Source of the DNA: Apiospora phragmitis | Taxonomy: Eukaryota; Ascomycota; Sordariomycetes; Amphisphaeriales; Apiosporaceae | Assembly (NCBI GenBank): GCA_038363925.1 | Contig: JAQQWL010000018.1 | Location: forward strand, 806,001 to 870,000 | Length of the DNA stretch: 64,000 nucleotides | Direction of reading: 5' to 3' | Shown: positions 21,801-33,418 of the stretch, piece by piece | How the letters are laid out: every line of letters starts with the position of its first letter | How positions within the stretch are numbered: position 1 is the first letter of the stretch | Notes under the pieces: generated by a model | What the model was told of the DNA's origin: nothing | Database searches by the model: none | Seen by the model: the letters and a program-made list of their open reading frames with translations, nothing else | Position numbers and translations under genes: made by a program

Positions 21801-23004
21801 GGCGGAGATGGGCGGCCTATCACTGTTTTGGACGTCCTACTATGGTCAATCTCCGATACGTGGTCCGATACCTACAAGAGCATACCACTCTGGGCGACAC
21901 AGGGCCTGCGACACCAGCGTCAGGAGGCCATTTGGGCGGAAATGACCAAAACCGGTGGTAGGGACCTTTGTAGTGGTGATATCGCAGACTACTTCGAGGA
22001 CGAAGCCATAAGCTTGAAAGAACGATACGGCCCGAGGTCTTGTACTACAAGCCAGGCCCTCCTTGCTAGCCACTCCACTCATCCACCACCCGCAGGGCGA
22101 CAGAAGCAAATCGATTTGATTCGAACGAAGTGCGAGCAGTTCGGTATCGAAACGTTTGGCTCTGCGATATTGCAGGAAGAACAAGAGCGCGAGCTCGCTC
22201 CCGAGATCGAGCAAGAACGCCAGGTTCAGCACCCCCAGCCTCTCAACCCAGCGAAACACCAGCTGCATCCCGATTTACGCAGGCTGGTCAGAACTGGCTC
22301 GCCGAACCTCTCGGGCGCCGCATTCGCGTCGGCTTTTACCGCTTTCAAAAAAAAACTGCAGCGCGGCTTCATTGGTGAACCTCGACGAATTTCACGGCAA
22401 ACTCTTAGTCACCAGCGATTTCGCCCGAACATTGAGCCCTGCGGAGACATCCAAGTCAGACGCGTTTCAAAGACCGGTGCAGTGGATTCTGACCACTAAA
22501 GAGTTGCCAAGGGGGGTCTACTTGATCGTCCTCAGCCCTTTCGAGGCCAACCTGCTTCTACCTATCATCAAGGACAGCCCCCACGTCAGGTTGCATGTGT
22601 ACGCCCCTCGCACCAATCTGTCGTTCCCTTGCCTGCAAAATCTCAAACTGTACATGACCCCTGCGCTTCCCACCAGCTGGAGTGTTCCCTACACAGTGAT
22701 TCAGCAACTAAACCTTTTCTCCGGGCAGCTCTACTTTCAGGACCTGCAGGAGTACCAGGAGTTGTGCGCATACCTGGGCCTGTCGTGCACCGGTAACGAT
22801 GGAACCACCGCAGTAGCAGTGGATGGCTTTATCGGCAAGTGCGCCCGGTATCCTCTATGCCAGTTTACTCGAAGTCCCAATGCTTTTCTTCAATTCATCA
22901 TGGCGAATGTGCGACGCGACCGCCAAGATATCAGTCGCACGCATATCGGACGGATGTTGACGGGTGAGATCCTGGTAGAGGATGATTTCTCGTCTTCGGT
23001 ATAG
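18854..23004 (+). pseudogene. DUF3638/DUF3645 giant-protein gene, C-terminal part, frameshifted
   Basis: The homologues are fungal proteins of roughly 3,000 residues with DUF3638 and DUF3645 and a nucleotide-binding-like loop. Here only the C-terminal 1,350 or so codons are present. Landmarks in order: MQLNMGEGKSSVIVQIVAAY (Walker-A-like), ILLVQPEQLLSFKLMGLE, YRQFSAVNLKDWSQC, LSASGWDLAKP, TGFSGTCDSKYVLP and LVYLDEAHTRGIDLKLP. An intron at 21625-21705 (GTAAGC donor, TTTGCAG acceptor) correctly joins LVQ to ACMRMRKLGKGQS. Two single-base lesions break the frame: one extra C near 19925, and a shift in a run of nine A at 22347-22355. The C-terminus is otherwise complete to 23004. The N-terminal half is missing. 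Nonsense changes are absent, so decay is recent or the lesions are assembly errors. Confidence 0.85.
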
Positions 23005-24478
23005 TTCTCTTGCGGCGGCGCTTCCGCATTCTCATGAGCTGGTCGTACGCTTGATTGCGGTAATTGCGTTTGAAATTATGAGGTATGCTCAGCAAATCTC
23101 TTGGATCAAAATGCGTTGGCCTGCGTCGCTCAGATGCTGCTGCAGTCAAGGTTCATATACGGCACAGAACGCACCACGCTATCAACAGTCTACTCTTTTG
23201 GTTTCCATAGATGAAAATGCTCTGTTAAAATCGCAGTTGCCTTTATGTGATTATGGATTAATAGACGATGGATGTTTTAGCTAGTTCAGCTGCCCCAAGC
23301 CACCCCGTTAATTTGTAGAAGCCTTTGACGTGTATAGCTATAGTTCTACCGCAATCCGCTGGGCAGCCATTGGCAGATATCAATCCGTGACTAAGGGCTC
23401 GCTTCGCACACCATGTCTCATTAGGCCCGCACCCCCCAGAGGCCCGGTAGTTGCACGCTCGTCAGGGAAGCTGGTTTACCTCTTGTAACTGACGTACAAC
23501 ACTACGGTGGGCGCGACAGTGAGCTGTGCCACCCTATGGCTGGACTTCGCCGACAGCTCGCATTCCACCGCTCCCAATGTGTATGGGCCCTTCGTAGCTG
23601 CCGAAGTGCTTCTGTGGCCCTTTGCTTTGGGCTAGTTCTGTCCCGTTCACGACAGGCAGCCGAAACGCATCTGATTGTTCTCCGAGTATCCAAATAGTAA
23701 CATGTGCTCAGTGTCCGTCATTTGTCGTTTTCCCCAGCTCATACTCCATGACTCTGGTGCCAACAACGACATCACACAAGCACTGTACCTCTAGTCTTCG
23801 TCTTTTACATACTAATTCTTACTCCGCTGCCAAACAAATATTGGACGATAAGCAGAGCTGTCATCAGCGACTACAGGGTTGGTCGAGGTTGCAGATTGGT
23901 ACCTGTCAACATGTGCTGGGAAGACGACACTGACCGGATTTGTATCAAAAGCTCTGTTTGCGGACGCTGACAGGAACGATTGCATTGTTAAGGATAGCAC
24001 AAACTGTCAGCAGCTTTTAGCTCTTGGTTTCGTAGAGCATAAAGTACAGTACATAAAATCCAAGTTCAGCGTCCGCCTTTCTAATATTAAAACAAAGAGC
24101 TCGAAGTACTATGGAGCGCCTGAGCCCGTACGTAACCGATATGGAAAAAGTACCGGTCATCGCCAAGGAAGACTTTAGTAGGGTTGCATATTTGGCGCTG
24201 ACAGGTACCGCTACCACTCAGCCCAGTACCCTAGCTGACTCAAAGCCAACAGTGGATTAGTGGATTGATAGTGCGGCTTAGAGAGGAAGGACAAGGATGA
24301 GACGAACGTATGGAGCGATCCACGAGGGGCAGAAATCGAGAAGCTCTTACTGAAGTATGCGGAACTCGGCCTTTGAGGAGAATGTAGCAGTGTCCATTTT
24401 ATATGTTAGAGCTTGCATATTCACGAAATGAGAGCTGGATACCTACTCCTTCTTTTCTTCCAGTAGCCTACTCGAGTT
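23005..24478. other. No supported gene
   Basis: Short frames on both strands; none shows domains. A stretch near 23640-23700 faintly resembles 18780-18830 (a CAGCCGAAAYGCATCTG block), too short to class. Confidence 0.4.
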
Positions 24479-25020
24479 ATGTTTGAAGATATCATTATGC
24501 GCTGTCCAAACTTCGGGTCACGAGGTACCATGCAAGGTACCATGCGAAGAGCCCCTGTCCCGTATCTGAAATTGAGTGGGATCCAAGTGAGCACCAGCAG
24601 TTTCCACGTCCGATGCGACAACGCGCAGGTCGGGCGGCAGACCCCGAGACAGCAAGCCGCGCCGCGGCCTGATGCATTATCCCTGGGAGAGCACCTCGCG
24701 TCCAAGCAGCAGGAGCTGGCCCGCCACAGGGAGGAGCTCACGTCCTATGAGGAGGCCATGCAAGCAGGAGAGCAGCTGAAGAAAGACAAAGACATCCAAT
24801 ACCAGGGCAGTTGGTCCACTTTGCCTTCTGCAACTTCCGCAAAGGTGAGCGAGAGATCGAACGGGCGAGACTCGAGAACCAGCATCCTGTACTCCACCGC
24901 GGCTGTCGCGTGTCTAGCGGGCACCACCCACTGGCACCCTTTCAGAATTTGGATCCCCAAGGACCCCTGCAATTGAGTCAGATCAGGGAGATTGCCCCAG
25001 ATCGTCAGGGAAAGCTCCAA
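24479..25020 (+). pseudogene. Unknown coiled-coil protein, frameshifted near 24810
   Basis: The first frame (from an ATG at 24479) contains a helical stretch ASKQQELARHREELTSYEEA and runs to about 24810. The more protein-like continuation is in the next frame: QLVHFAFCNFRKGEREIERA, then RVSSGHHPLAPFQNLDPQG, ending at 25020. Joining them needs one indel. I recognise no family; the two halves are linked only by adjacency and composition. Confidence 0.35.
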
Positions 25021-25806
25021 TGAGCCAAAGCTAAAGAAGCCTGCTAAATCTTCAACCTACAATGCCGTACAAGACTTGCACGAAGACTGGCACGCTTGTG
25101 CATATGCCCCGTCCTAACCACCCAATACCCAGAACATGAGTTTGACTGCCCCATGAACAGCTTGCAAGAGCGGGCATCCACCATATCTGCCTGTCCAATC
25201 TAGTACAACCCGTGCTGCTGTGTCATGCCAAAAAGAGTGCGCAATATTCGCCGTGATAGGAGTGTCCTTGCTAACCACAGAATCCGCGATAACGAGCAAA
25301 CCGCTCAACATCGGCGCCGCTGTCGGATTGTACGCTGGCTAAGGAATTACAAGAAGGGAATAGTCGATTGGCGGTTTCTGCGAGCGGAAACTCATCATCG
25401 AAGCAACCCCAGGAGGCGTCCTTACTTTCACTAAAAATGCTGTCCAACTTAGCGCTACGCCAGGTTTCAAAACCCCCCGTAGAAACAAACGATCCACCAA
25501 CGCCTGAAGGCGCGACGTGGCACTGGACACGGACACAGTGAGCCGGCGGAAAATGGTTGGTTGGGGCAACTGTCGAGCACAATGACAAACCACACATTAG
25601 CAGATAACCAACATCGCAAAGTAGCTTATACACAACGCTGGGTCTTTCTGGGCCATGTCAATGGCCTTGGAACTCGACCATTTATACCACCCATCACGTC
25701 GATATCCTGGGCTCAAGCTCATTCCGGGCTCCTTCTTCGCGCGTGCACTTCGGTGCTGGACTTGATAGTAACATCCTCATGAGCGCGAGTTGCTGCTCCG
25801 GACCGC
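25021..25806. other. Intergenic, with one dispersed repeat
   Basis: No gene is supported. Positions about 25438-25560 match 32695-32830 in inverted orientation. Confidence 0.45.
25438..25560 (-). repeat. Dispersed inverted repeat, copy 1
   Basis: The reverse complement shares CTCACTGTGTCC and GAAACCTGGCGTAGCGCTA with 32695-32830 at matching spacing. Confidence 0.65.
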
Positions 25807-28054
25807 ATGCGCTCGATGACAAACACCAGTTACACATTACTGACGTCGATTGACGTTGACCCGACGACAGACCGACCAAACAAACAGCAAATTGGGGCCG
25901 CCCGGGCATCGAGAAGTTGTGTGAGTGTGTGTACCTACGGACGGTATGGCACACCCACCTATTTGAGATTTGCACCAAAAAAACAGGCTAGGTTAAATCC
26001 CACAGGCCTTTGCTTTACTTACAATGATGACCTGCAGTATTTCGTTTTACCCTTACGGCCCCCGCATCCACGGTATCCAACTAGGCAAAGCATGACTCAG
26101 TATTATCGTCTTGCCGAGGAGGCAAAAGCCCTGTCGTCCATTTCTAGTAGAATTACTTGCAAACCCTACGGAAATACACCGTCAACCCCAATTTCTAAAA
26201 GACGCTTAGAGGGTACCCCACACTCCTTCCCATCAGACTCCCACCACAACCAAATCCGAGGACTGCTTGCTGCAAAAACATCATCAAGAGCCGTGGTGAG
26301 CCCGTCTGATCGTACACTTGGATTAGCAAATCGATCTTTCATATGTGCACCGGGAAGCCTCCGTGCGCAAACTGAAGAAACTTGCGATGGCGGTCAAGAA
26401 AGCCCCATTCCCAATTGTGGTAAAGACCCGCCCCCAGCTTCTCCCGAGAACGGGCTTGGTAGCCGCGCTGTGGAGAAAGCCTTGGTTAAACGTCTGCCTT
26501 TACTTCGGTCTCCATCACCGGAGCCGGTCCTTTGTCCTGAGCAGGCCGCTTTGGTGGACCTTATCTGCGCTGGATATAATGTCTTCTATACAGGATCTGC
26601 TGGATGCGGGAAATCTACGGTTCTAAAGGCCTTCACCAAGCGCCTAAAAGAGATGGGAAAGAAGGTGCATGTTCTCGCCCCAACTGGCCGTGCTGCTTTG
26701 CAGGTCAACGGAACTACCACATAGACATATGCAGGGTGGACGCCAGATTCTCATAAGAAACCCCTAGAAGAACTTCAGAAAAGGCGCATGGCAAGTTCGT
26801 GTGGAAGCGATTCAGCAAAACCGATGTACTGGTTATTGATGAGATCAGCATGGTCGAAAACTTACATTTTGAAAGGCTGAATAAAGTGATGCAGGACGCA
26901 CTTTATGATCCGAGCTTGACTGCTTAGAAGGCATTCGGAGGCGTTCAAATCGTTGTGACTGGAGACTTCTGCCAGCTACCACCAGTTCGACCCTTCCAAT
27001 ACTGTATGGAATGCGGTAAAGAGCTCGTTCAAAGTTATTATAGGGGGGAACTGTCCTATTCATACCCGATCCCTCACCACCCCATCTGGCACGACGAGGA
27101 CAAGTGGGCGTTCGCTAACGTAGCATAGAAGCAGTGCGATTTTGTTCATGTTAACCTCAAGACCATCCACCGTCAAAACGATCCTACGTTTATCCGTATA
27201 TTAAACAAATGTCGAATCGGTGAAGCGCTTACTGAGAGCGATAAGCGGTTCTTAATGGATTACCCTGCGAAACACGCCACGCGACCAAACTCTTCGCCAC
27301 TCGTGATGAGGTTGCATTGGTGAATCAACAGCAGTTCGAAAAGCTCAAAGCCGTCAAGCATACCTACTGGGCTCGCGATACGTTCAGGTGGCAGAAGAAG
27401 AGGCATCCACTCTTGAGTCACAAAGCCATTCGAAAAGCCGTTAGGCCCGATAGCCATCAGCCCCTCTCGGCTCTGAATGATCACCGGTTCTACCAATGTG
27501 TTGAGCTCAAGAAGGGCATGCTGGTGGTGCTCCTAACAAATCTCGACTTGCGTCTCGGACTCTGCAACGGCAGCCAGGGCATCATCTGTGGCTTTGTAAC
27601 GTATGAGAAAGACAAATTGCCCGCCGTATACGGTGAATACGTCCACGTGAAGGAAAGCGGGATCAAATCTTACATTGAAGGGCCCGGCGCCGAATCCAAA
27701 GTGTGGCCCGTTGTCAGGTTCCACAACGGTATCCGACGGGTCATCCACGCTGAGTGCTCCATCAACGAGCTGGGTGATGAAAAGCCGTATTCGCTGTTAT
27801 CGCGGACACAGATTCCCCTGGCGCCGGCATGGGCCATGACGATTCACAAGAGCCAGGGCCTAACCCTGAATCGCGTCATCGTCAACCTATCAAAGGCTTT
27901 CGAGGTTGGTCAGGTCTATGTGGCGCTGTCTCGAGTCACCGAGCTCGAGGGACTTAAGGTCGAGGGAGACGTTGCAGGGCTAGAGGCAGGAATAGAAGGG
28001 GATAGGAGGGTCCAGCGGTTCCTGAGGGAGCGTTTTGGCTCCTCGACTGGGTGA
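25807..28054 (+). pseudogene. PIF1-like DNA helicase, inactivated
   Basis: The polar N-terminal region runs from the ATG at 25807. The helicase core then follows: the Walker A loop FYTGSAGCGKSTVLKAFTKR, HVLAPTGRAALQVNG, then VLVIDEISMVENLHF, VVTGDFCQLPPV, VNLKTIHRQNDPTFI, and near the C-terminus AWAMTIHKSQGLTLNRV and VYVALSRVTELEGLKVEG. These are PIF1 family motifs (5'-3' helicase, telomere and replication maintenance; also the helicase half of Helitrons). Lesions: stop codons at 26722 (W to stop), 26925 (Q to stop) and 27126 (W to stop), and frameshifts near 26780 and 27285. All three stops are explained by single C-to-T or G-to-A transitions in a CpA context, as in RIP. No HUH/Rep domain is seen, so there is no direct evidence for a Helitron. 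Confidence 0.85.
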
Positions 28055-28321
28055 GTAGGCTGGTTTCTTTTTTGTTTCTTTTTTTGGTACAAAGACACAC
28101 ACACACGATTCAGGGGGCTCGCGCGGCGAAGCCGAAAAGATCACTAACCCTGATCCAAGGTCCATTCCTGAATCGCTTTCTTGCCCAAAAGCCTTACATT
28201 ATGCAGAATGGGAATGATTGTCAGCTCGCGCGAGGACCAATTATGGATTTTAGCACTATTATTAATTCTTACTTTATGTAGCTCAGCATGTTCCTGAAAC
28301 GTCCTTCTACCTCGATACTAG

Positions 28322-30559
28322 TTATACAGACTGCAGGCGACTCAGTAGATGACGCTTCAGAGGATGACTCTTATCATCCACACGTTTCCTCTTCGTCCCG
28401 GATACCGTAAAAAGCTGCCAATGTTTAGGGGCCGGCCGGAGGACAGCGCGGTCAAAATCAATAAGCATGACACGTTGGCGTTCGACGTTCCAAAGCAGGT
28501 TAACATCGCGCTCGTCGTTGTGGTCGACACCCACAGCGCAGACATCCCGCGACGAGCGATGACACTGCGCCTTCAAGTCCGCTGCCTGTATGCCTGCGTC
28601 CGCCGCTCTCTCGCCGCCCCAAGACATAAGCATCATGTGAACCGCCCTCTTCCCGCCCGGTAGAACGTAGCCCTTATCCAGCTGCACCAGGCCCAGGTGG
28701 ACAGGCACCACGTAGCCCTGGAGCGTATCCAACCGCGTGTAAACGCGACACTCGTGCTGCAGATGCTCGAGATTATCTGATAGTGTCCCCTTGCCGACAA
28801 ATGTGTAGCCGTATGGCGTAAGTTCCAGTCTGAACAACACGCCTATCGCTCCCCTTTTACCCCATCCGTCTAGCGCAGAGCAGTCTTGGTACGGATTTTG
28901 GCGCAGCCTCTCACCGACTAGGTGGGTGAACTGGTCGGCAGTAATAGGGTGCCGCCTACCGCCTCCGCCCGCATCACGATGTAAGAGCACATTAGGGCAG
29001 CTGTCGTCGAGGTCACAGCCCCTCTTGAGGCCTAACAGGCACGCCTGCGAACAGTATTGTCTTGTAGGCGCTGAATTGTGCGTCTCGACAACTTCGGAGC
29101 TGCTATCCGACAGACCCCTCTTCCGATTGCCACAATCGCCCATCGGCCTTGACCATGATGGAGGTAAGCCACCTTCTGGCTCGTCCTCTTCATCGCTCTC
29201 ATTATCCCGGCGAGGCAACGTGGGGGTCGCACATGATGATTTGGACCGCAAGGGAATGTCCCGGCCGGTTCGGACGGCTTTGGATGTAAAGTCTTGATCT
29301 GCTCCTTGCATCGGTGATGATGATGGCGCCAGTGACGATCCCGTGTCTTCTGCCGAGAAGAAATGCACAACATCTTCATAAGATTCTGCCCACTTCTTCA
29401 AGGTCGCGCCCGCGCTCTCTAGAGATGCTTCGAGCAAAGCTCCTTGAAGCGCATCAGATCGGAGACTTAATAAGAAGAAGCTTGCCAGCTGGGCCACTGC
29501 TGTATAGATCATCCTCTCGGCCCAGTCCTCGCCTGATACTTCACCTACGTCTTCATTCGGCACACACGGATGGCAAAAGAGCGTTTGAGGATCGGCTCGG
29601 TCGATATGGAGCAGTAGCAGGGACTCGCCTGCTGCAACATAGCCGTAAGCGACCCCGTAGTTGACCATGTAGTCAAAGACTTGTGTGAGCGCCATGGCAA
29701 TCCGTGCTTCGGCTCTGAATTGATCTAGCTCAGTGCCCGTCTTCGATTTGTTGCTATTGATCTGTTCGACGACTTCTATGAACAATGTTTCCTTGGCGAC
29801 GGCCAGCTTGACATGCTCAACTGAAACTTTATGGGCTGCCTTGTAGTCGTAGACAAAAGCTACACTTTCATCTCCGCCAGGTCGTGTTCGGAGCCCAGCT
29901 CCGTCGGGGTTTGTTGGTCGGGGCTTAACTCTCTGCTCAGATGCCGCTCGCTTGTTCGGTCCGGTCCTTGACCGCCGCTCCGGCATTTCGTTATTCGGTC
30001 CCTCATCTTCCGCTAGTGGAATCCCACCACTCGCTTGTGTGATTTCGCGGCTATTATCGCTGAAGCGTAGGTCGCTGAATTTGTATCTCGTACGTACTGC
30101 CGATAGGCCAGTCAGATGTTGGAAGATGGCATAGGTAGGATCTTCGACTGCGACTTTTTCGAAATGAGTGACGGCGCTTTCGTTGCCCGCCAGTCTATGG
30201 AAGATGGACCTTCCTATGTCTCGGGTAGTGCTCTCTTGGTTGAAGAGTCGCTCGTCTTCACAGGCCTCCATGATCACGTTGAATTGCTGTTGGCGTAGTG
30301 ATTCTGCAAACTCGGTCCATGGACGAAGCCATTTTGGGTAGAACTTCCCATCGACTCGTGTAAACCCTGTTGAAGAGATAGACTTGTCGGCAAGCCTGAA
30401 GTTCTTGTAAAGGTGTGTGTGGCAGTCCCGTAGGTATTCACCTAGTGTAGTCGGTTGGTTTTCGCGTAGGAGTTGTTTTTCTCGTGCTTCTGCCGCCTCT
30501 TTCTCGCGTGTGAGCTTTTCGATCTCGCGTTGGAGCCGTACAACCTCCGGATCATGCAT
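28322..30559 (-). CDS. Kinase-like (aminoglycoside-phosphotransferase-like) protein, 745 aa
   Basis: Single exon. Residues 1-45 form a coiled coil (EVVRLQREIEKLTREKEAAE). The middle part is helical with a disordered acidic linker. The conserved C-terminal part (from about 500) begins with a cysteine segment RQYCSQACLLGLKRGCDLDD, then a kinase-like fold: GYTFVGKGT, an alpha-C-like glutamate in HECRVYTRL, a hinge region ending LMSWGGERA, a catalytic-loop-like VDHNDERDVNLLWN (H-N-D-x4-N) and LIDFDRA in place of DFG. This is a common ascomycete family whose substrate is unknown. The catalytic Asp and Asn are kept, so phosphotransfer is possible. The gene is intact over 2.2 kb in a decayed region. 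Confidence 0.75.
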   Translation of the reverse strand: MHDPEVVRLQREIEKLTREKEAAEAREKQLLRENQPTTLGEYLRDCHTHLYKNFRLADKSISSTGFTRVDGKFYPKWLRPWTEFAESLRQQQFNVIMEACEDERLFNQESTTRDIGRSIFHRLAGNESAVTHFEKVAVEDPTYAIFQHLTGLSAVRTRYKFSDLRFSDNSREITQASGGIPLAEDEGPNNEMPERRSRTGPNKRAASEQRVKPRPTNPDGAGLRTRPGGDESVAFVYDYKAAHKVSVEHVKLAVAKETLFIEVVEQINSNKSKTGTELDQFRAEARIAMALTQVFDYMVNYGVAYGYVAAGESLLLLHIDRADPQTLFCHPCVPNEDVGEVSGEDWAERMIYTAVAQLASFFLLSLRSDALQGALLEASLESAGATLKKWAESYEDVVHFFSAEDTGSSLAPSSSPMQGADQDFTSKAVRTGRDIPLRSKSSCATPTLPRRDNESDEEDEPEGGLPPSWSRPMGDCGNRKRGLSDSSSEVVETHNSAPTRQYCSQACLLGLKRGCDLDDSCPNVLLHRDAGGGGRRHPITADQFTHLVGERLRQNPYQDCSALDGWGKRGAIGVLFRLELTPYGYTFVGKGTLSDNLEHLQHECRVYTRLDTLQGYVVPVHLGLVQLDKGYVLPGGKRAVHMMLMSWGGERAADAGIQAADLKAQCHRSSRDVCAVGVDHNDERDVNLLWNVERQRVMLIDFDRAVLRPAPKHWQLFTVSGTKRKRVDDKSHPLKRHLLSRLQSV

Positions 30560-31262
30560 TGCGTATGAGATAGTATAACTATGGGAATTGATGGTAAGCC
30601 CACGCTGTTAATGGCGATCGTTGTGGCGCGTAGGTATGGGTTTAGAAACGTAGTATAGCTTGCCCGGCTGTTGAATGATCAATGCTTAATCTTCTAGAAG
30701 GTTAGAGAGCAGAAGAAAGACGCTGACTTCCTGAACACATACCTGCACACATTTGCCAGAACGCGTCAAGAGGCGAGACCATTAAAATCCTCGGGGACAA
30801 CGGCATATGGAGAATTCTGGCATGGGCTGCAGCATGCGATGGTTGGTCCGCGAGACATAGTTTGGCAGAAGCGATAGGAAATGACGAAGGAAATGAGAGA
30901 TGTAAGAAGGTGACGGAGAAGGGGGGGATCTAGGTTGGTCAGAGCGCTAGCATTTGCATTTCAACCCCACAATGAGGCCTCACATCGCTAGCGCAACAGT
31001 CCTGCGGGCACCAGCTGCCTGCTACCAGCTGCATTAGTTGTCGCTTATCTAGGCTAATAATATTATTCCGGATGGCAAGCTCTATGATACTGTCTGGTTT
31101 TACGGTACTGTAGTAATATGAACTTTTGAGTTTGTAAATCAGTATGTACTCTATGTACTGATACGATGGGAACGTTGTGGAGTACCCACTGTGGCTTTCG
31201 ATTCGCGAAACTTTGGAGTTCGGAAGTAGATGCAGTTTACCCTTTCTGTCCGTTCGCATTGC
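30560..31262. other. Promoter side of the kinase-like gene; no gene
   Basis: This lies upstream of the minus-strand gene. No TATA motif is convincing and no other coding signal was found. Confidence 0.45.
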
Positions 31263-31592
31263 TCAGCCTACGTTGTAATCTCTACCTTGATGAAGCTCGC
31301 GAACAGCGGCGCCAACAAAACTAGAGTACCGTACAGCGAACCGCAGGTGCTCGTGGATCTGCACGCTTTCCGCGTCCGCCCGGTCATGCAGGATCGAATG
31401 CAGCGAGTACGCCCGCGCGCCCACGACAAGCTGCGACGTAAAGAAGTGGTGGCCCTGCGCTTCGTACAGCCGCGCAGCGCTGCCGTGGGTCTTCTCAGCC
31501 TCGGTCACAACGGGGTACTTGCTTGACGTTGCGCGTGATCCCGTAGCCTGCTGATCTTGAGAGTATTGGCTTGTCCCAAACACCGAGCGCAT
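31263..31592 (-). pseudogene. O-methyltransferase fragment
   Basis: The frame contains the SAM-dependent O-methyltransferase motif VGARAYSLHSILHDRADAES, which in functional fungal enzymes reads with a Trp-Pro/Ser-Asp after His-Asp. Here Trp-Pro is replaced by Arg-Ala. Upstream, SSKYPVVTEAEKTHGSAARL and HHFFTSQLV lack the expected SAM-binding loop, and no dimerisation domain or further C-terminal exons are present. It is a scrap of a secondary-metabolism-type enzyme. Confidence 0.6.
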
Positions 31593-33166
31593 CTTTTTGC
31601 GGTCATGGCACTGCTATCAAAGATATAAATGACATGCTGATCTTGGAGTAGATTCTGCAAAGTCTATGCAGTCATCTCGCCACTACGCTCTTTCCTCCTT
31701 CCTCCAACAACCTCGCCCTGATCCTCACCTTGAGCCACGCCCGATCCAGTGTCGAACTTTGCTCACCCTTGCTGCCTTTGCTGCCGATGCCCACTGCTGC
31801 GCTTGGCGCAAAGACAAACGCTTCGCCCGTCTTCAGGCCGACAATTCCCCGAACAACTCCTCACCGTTCGAGAGCCCCTCGTCAAGAGATGACCCGTCGC
31901 GGTAATGAGTTGTTGCTTGATTCGGAACGGGGAGTGCAACATGCGCTTGGAGGGCGCGCAACCTAGGACAAAGACAGGACGACTACATTAACAAATATGG
32001 CCTTGTGTCAGGATATCACACCGCATCCTTTCGGTACACCCACCCTAGTTAAGTGGCTGCCCGCAATCTTAGCCATGGCCCAACCTTAGATAAGGACGTC
32101 AAATGTGGTGGGAGGAAACCAGGCACAGCTGCGCAATAACAGCCGCGAAAATGAAGTCTGCCAATATCCAAACTGATTAGCTCGTCCCATCGAGACTGCG
32201 TGTCTATGTTCAAGCTCATTTTGTAAATACCTGGTGCTCGCGCCACCATTTCGTCTGCCCCCGAAGCAAGACGCCAGTGAATTATCGGGCCGTAGCTACG
32301 GAATGAGCATAGTAAGGTTTCCTTCCATGGTTGGAGATACCGCCCAAGCGGACACTGGTTAACGTATGCGGTAGCTCGTATCGAGGCGCCGTGCCGGGCC
32401 TCTGTGTTGCAGCAGGCGGAGCCTATGCGGTATCGACGTTGGCGGGATGCGGTTCGGGATTTATCGAGCGACGCGGCCACGAGCCGCGACTTGCGTTCTC
32501 GTGGATGGTACTACAGGCCCAGCACTGAAGTGCACGCGCGAACGATGCGTCTAGGATGGGCCTGGGCCCGGTACGTCGACATGATGGGCAGTACAAATGG
32601 ATGAATACCCAGGCCATTCATGCGATCCACAACGACATGGCCGGGGAAGAACCCCAGCGTTGTGTGAGATCTACTTTTGGACGGTTGGCATCTGCTGGTG
32701 GCCCATCATTTTACGTCGACTCACTGTGTCCCCGTGGTACTTCGCACCTCTAGGTGCAGGCCAATCATTTCCCCGGGGGTCTGAAACCTGGCGTAGCGCT
32801 ACTAGGTCCGCGTTCGTGGAGAAGTAGGGAGGACCGGAACGCATGCGGGGCACGCATGGCTCGAGCAACTCGTCGCAAACCGGCCAGCCCTCGCCCGTAC
32901 GAAGGAAAGGTGATTTACAGGATCGCATCAATCGTGTTGAGAAACCCGTGTAGCTCAACAGAGAACGGTTCGGATCAACAGCCCACTCGTGTGAAGGACG
33001 AACACACACCGTAACCGCTATTCTTATACGATCTAAAAAATGTGCTTACTCTAAGTTTGGCTCCGAAGATAAGACATCAGGCAAAGCATTCCACACTTTG
33101 ACGGGCAACCATCCAAACATAGATTCAATCTAGTTTCAATAACCATACAGAAGGCTAGTAGGTGTT
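31593..33166. other. No supported gene; one dispersed repeat
   Basis: Several frames are open on opposite strands but lack domains. Positions 32695-32830 hold the partner of the repeat at 25438-25560. Confidence 0.45.
32695..32830 (+). repeat. Dispersed inverted repeat, copy 2
   Basis: Inverted relative to 25438-25560. Shared anchors are CTCACTGTGTCC and GAAACCTGGCGTAGCGCTA. Confidence 0.65.
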
Positions 33167-33412
33167 CTATTTATCCAATTGATGATTCCATCGTAGTTCC
33201 TCGGGTGACCAATCTTGAAATTTCGACTGCACGCAGATGTGCTGATACCGATTCACCTCAACTGCTTCTTGTATATCAAGATATTGCTCTGCCTCCGTAG
33301 TGGAGGGAATCTCGTCCACTTCTCCAGAAACATCCGCACTATCCGGTCTCGTCCGAAGGGAAAGTTGCTCTTTCAGCCTATCGTTAGCCATTTGCTGCCT
33401 CGCATAATACAT
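33167..33412 (-). CDS. Small protein or 3' exon with EELRW tail motif
   Basis: The product is 81 aa, starting 6 bp after the BTB stop codon on the same strand. The C-terminal part (NRYQHICVQSKFQDWSPEEL followed by RWNHQ) resembles the short Y-Q-x-I...EELR tail found in many fungal nucleoporin-like and associated proteins. The N-terminal half is polar and acidic. It may be a separate small gene or the last exon of a BTB transcript read past the stop; no splice pair linking them was found. Confidence 0.4.
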   Translation of the reverse strand: MYYARQQMANDRLKEQLSLRTRPDSADVSGEVDEIPSTTEAEQYLDIQEAVEVNRYQHICVQSKFQDWSPEELRWNHQLDK

Positions 33413-33418
33413 GAGAAG

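Noticed and set aside
25807..28054. Helicase as part of a Helitron
   Set aside because: No HUH/Rep motif, no 5' TC or 3' CTRR hairpin end was found around it; a plain PIF1 paralogue explains the sequence.
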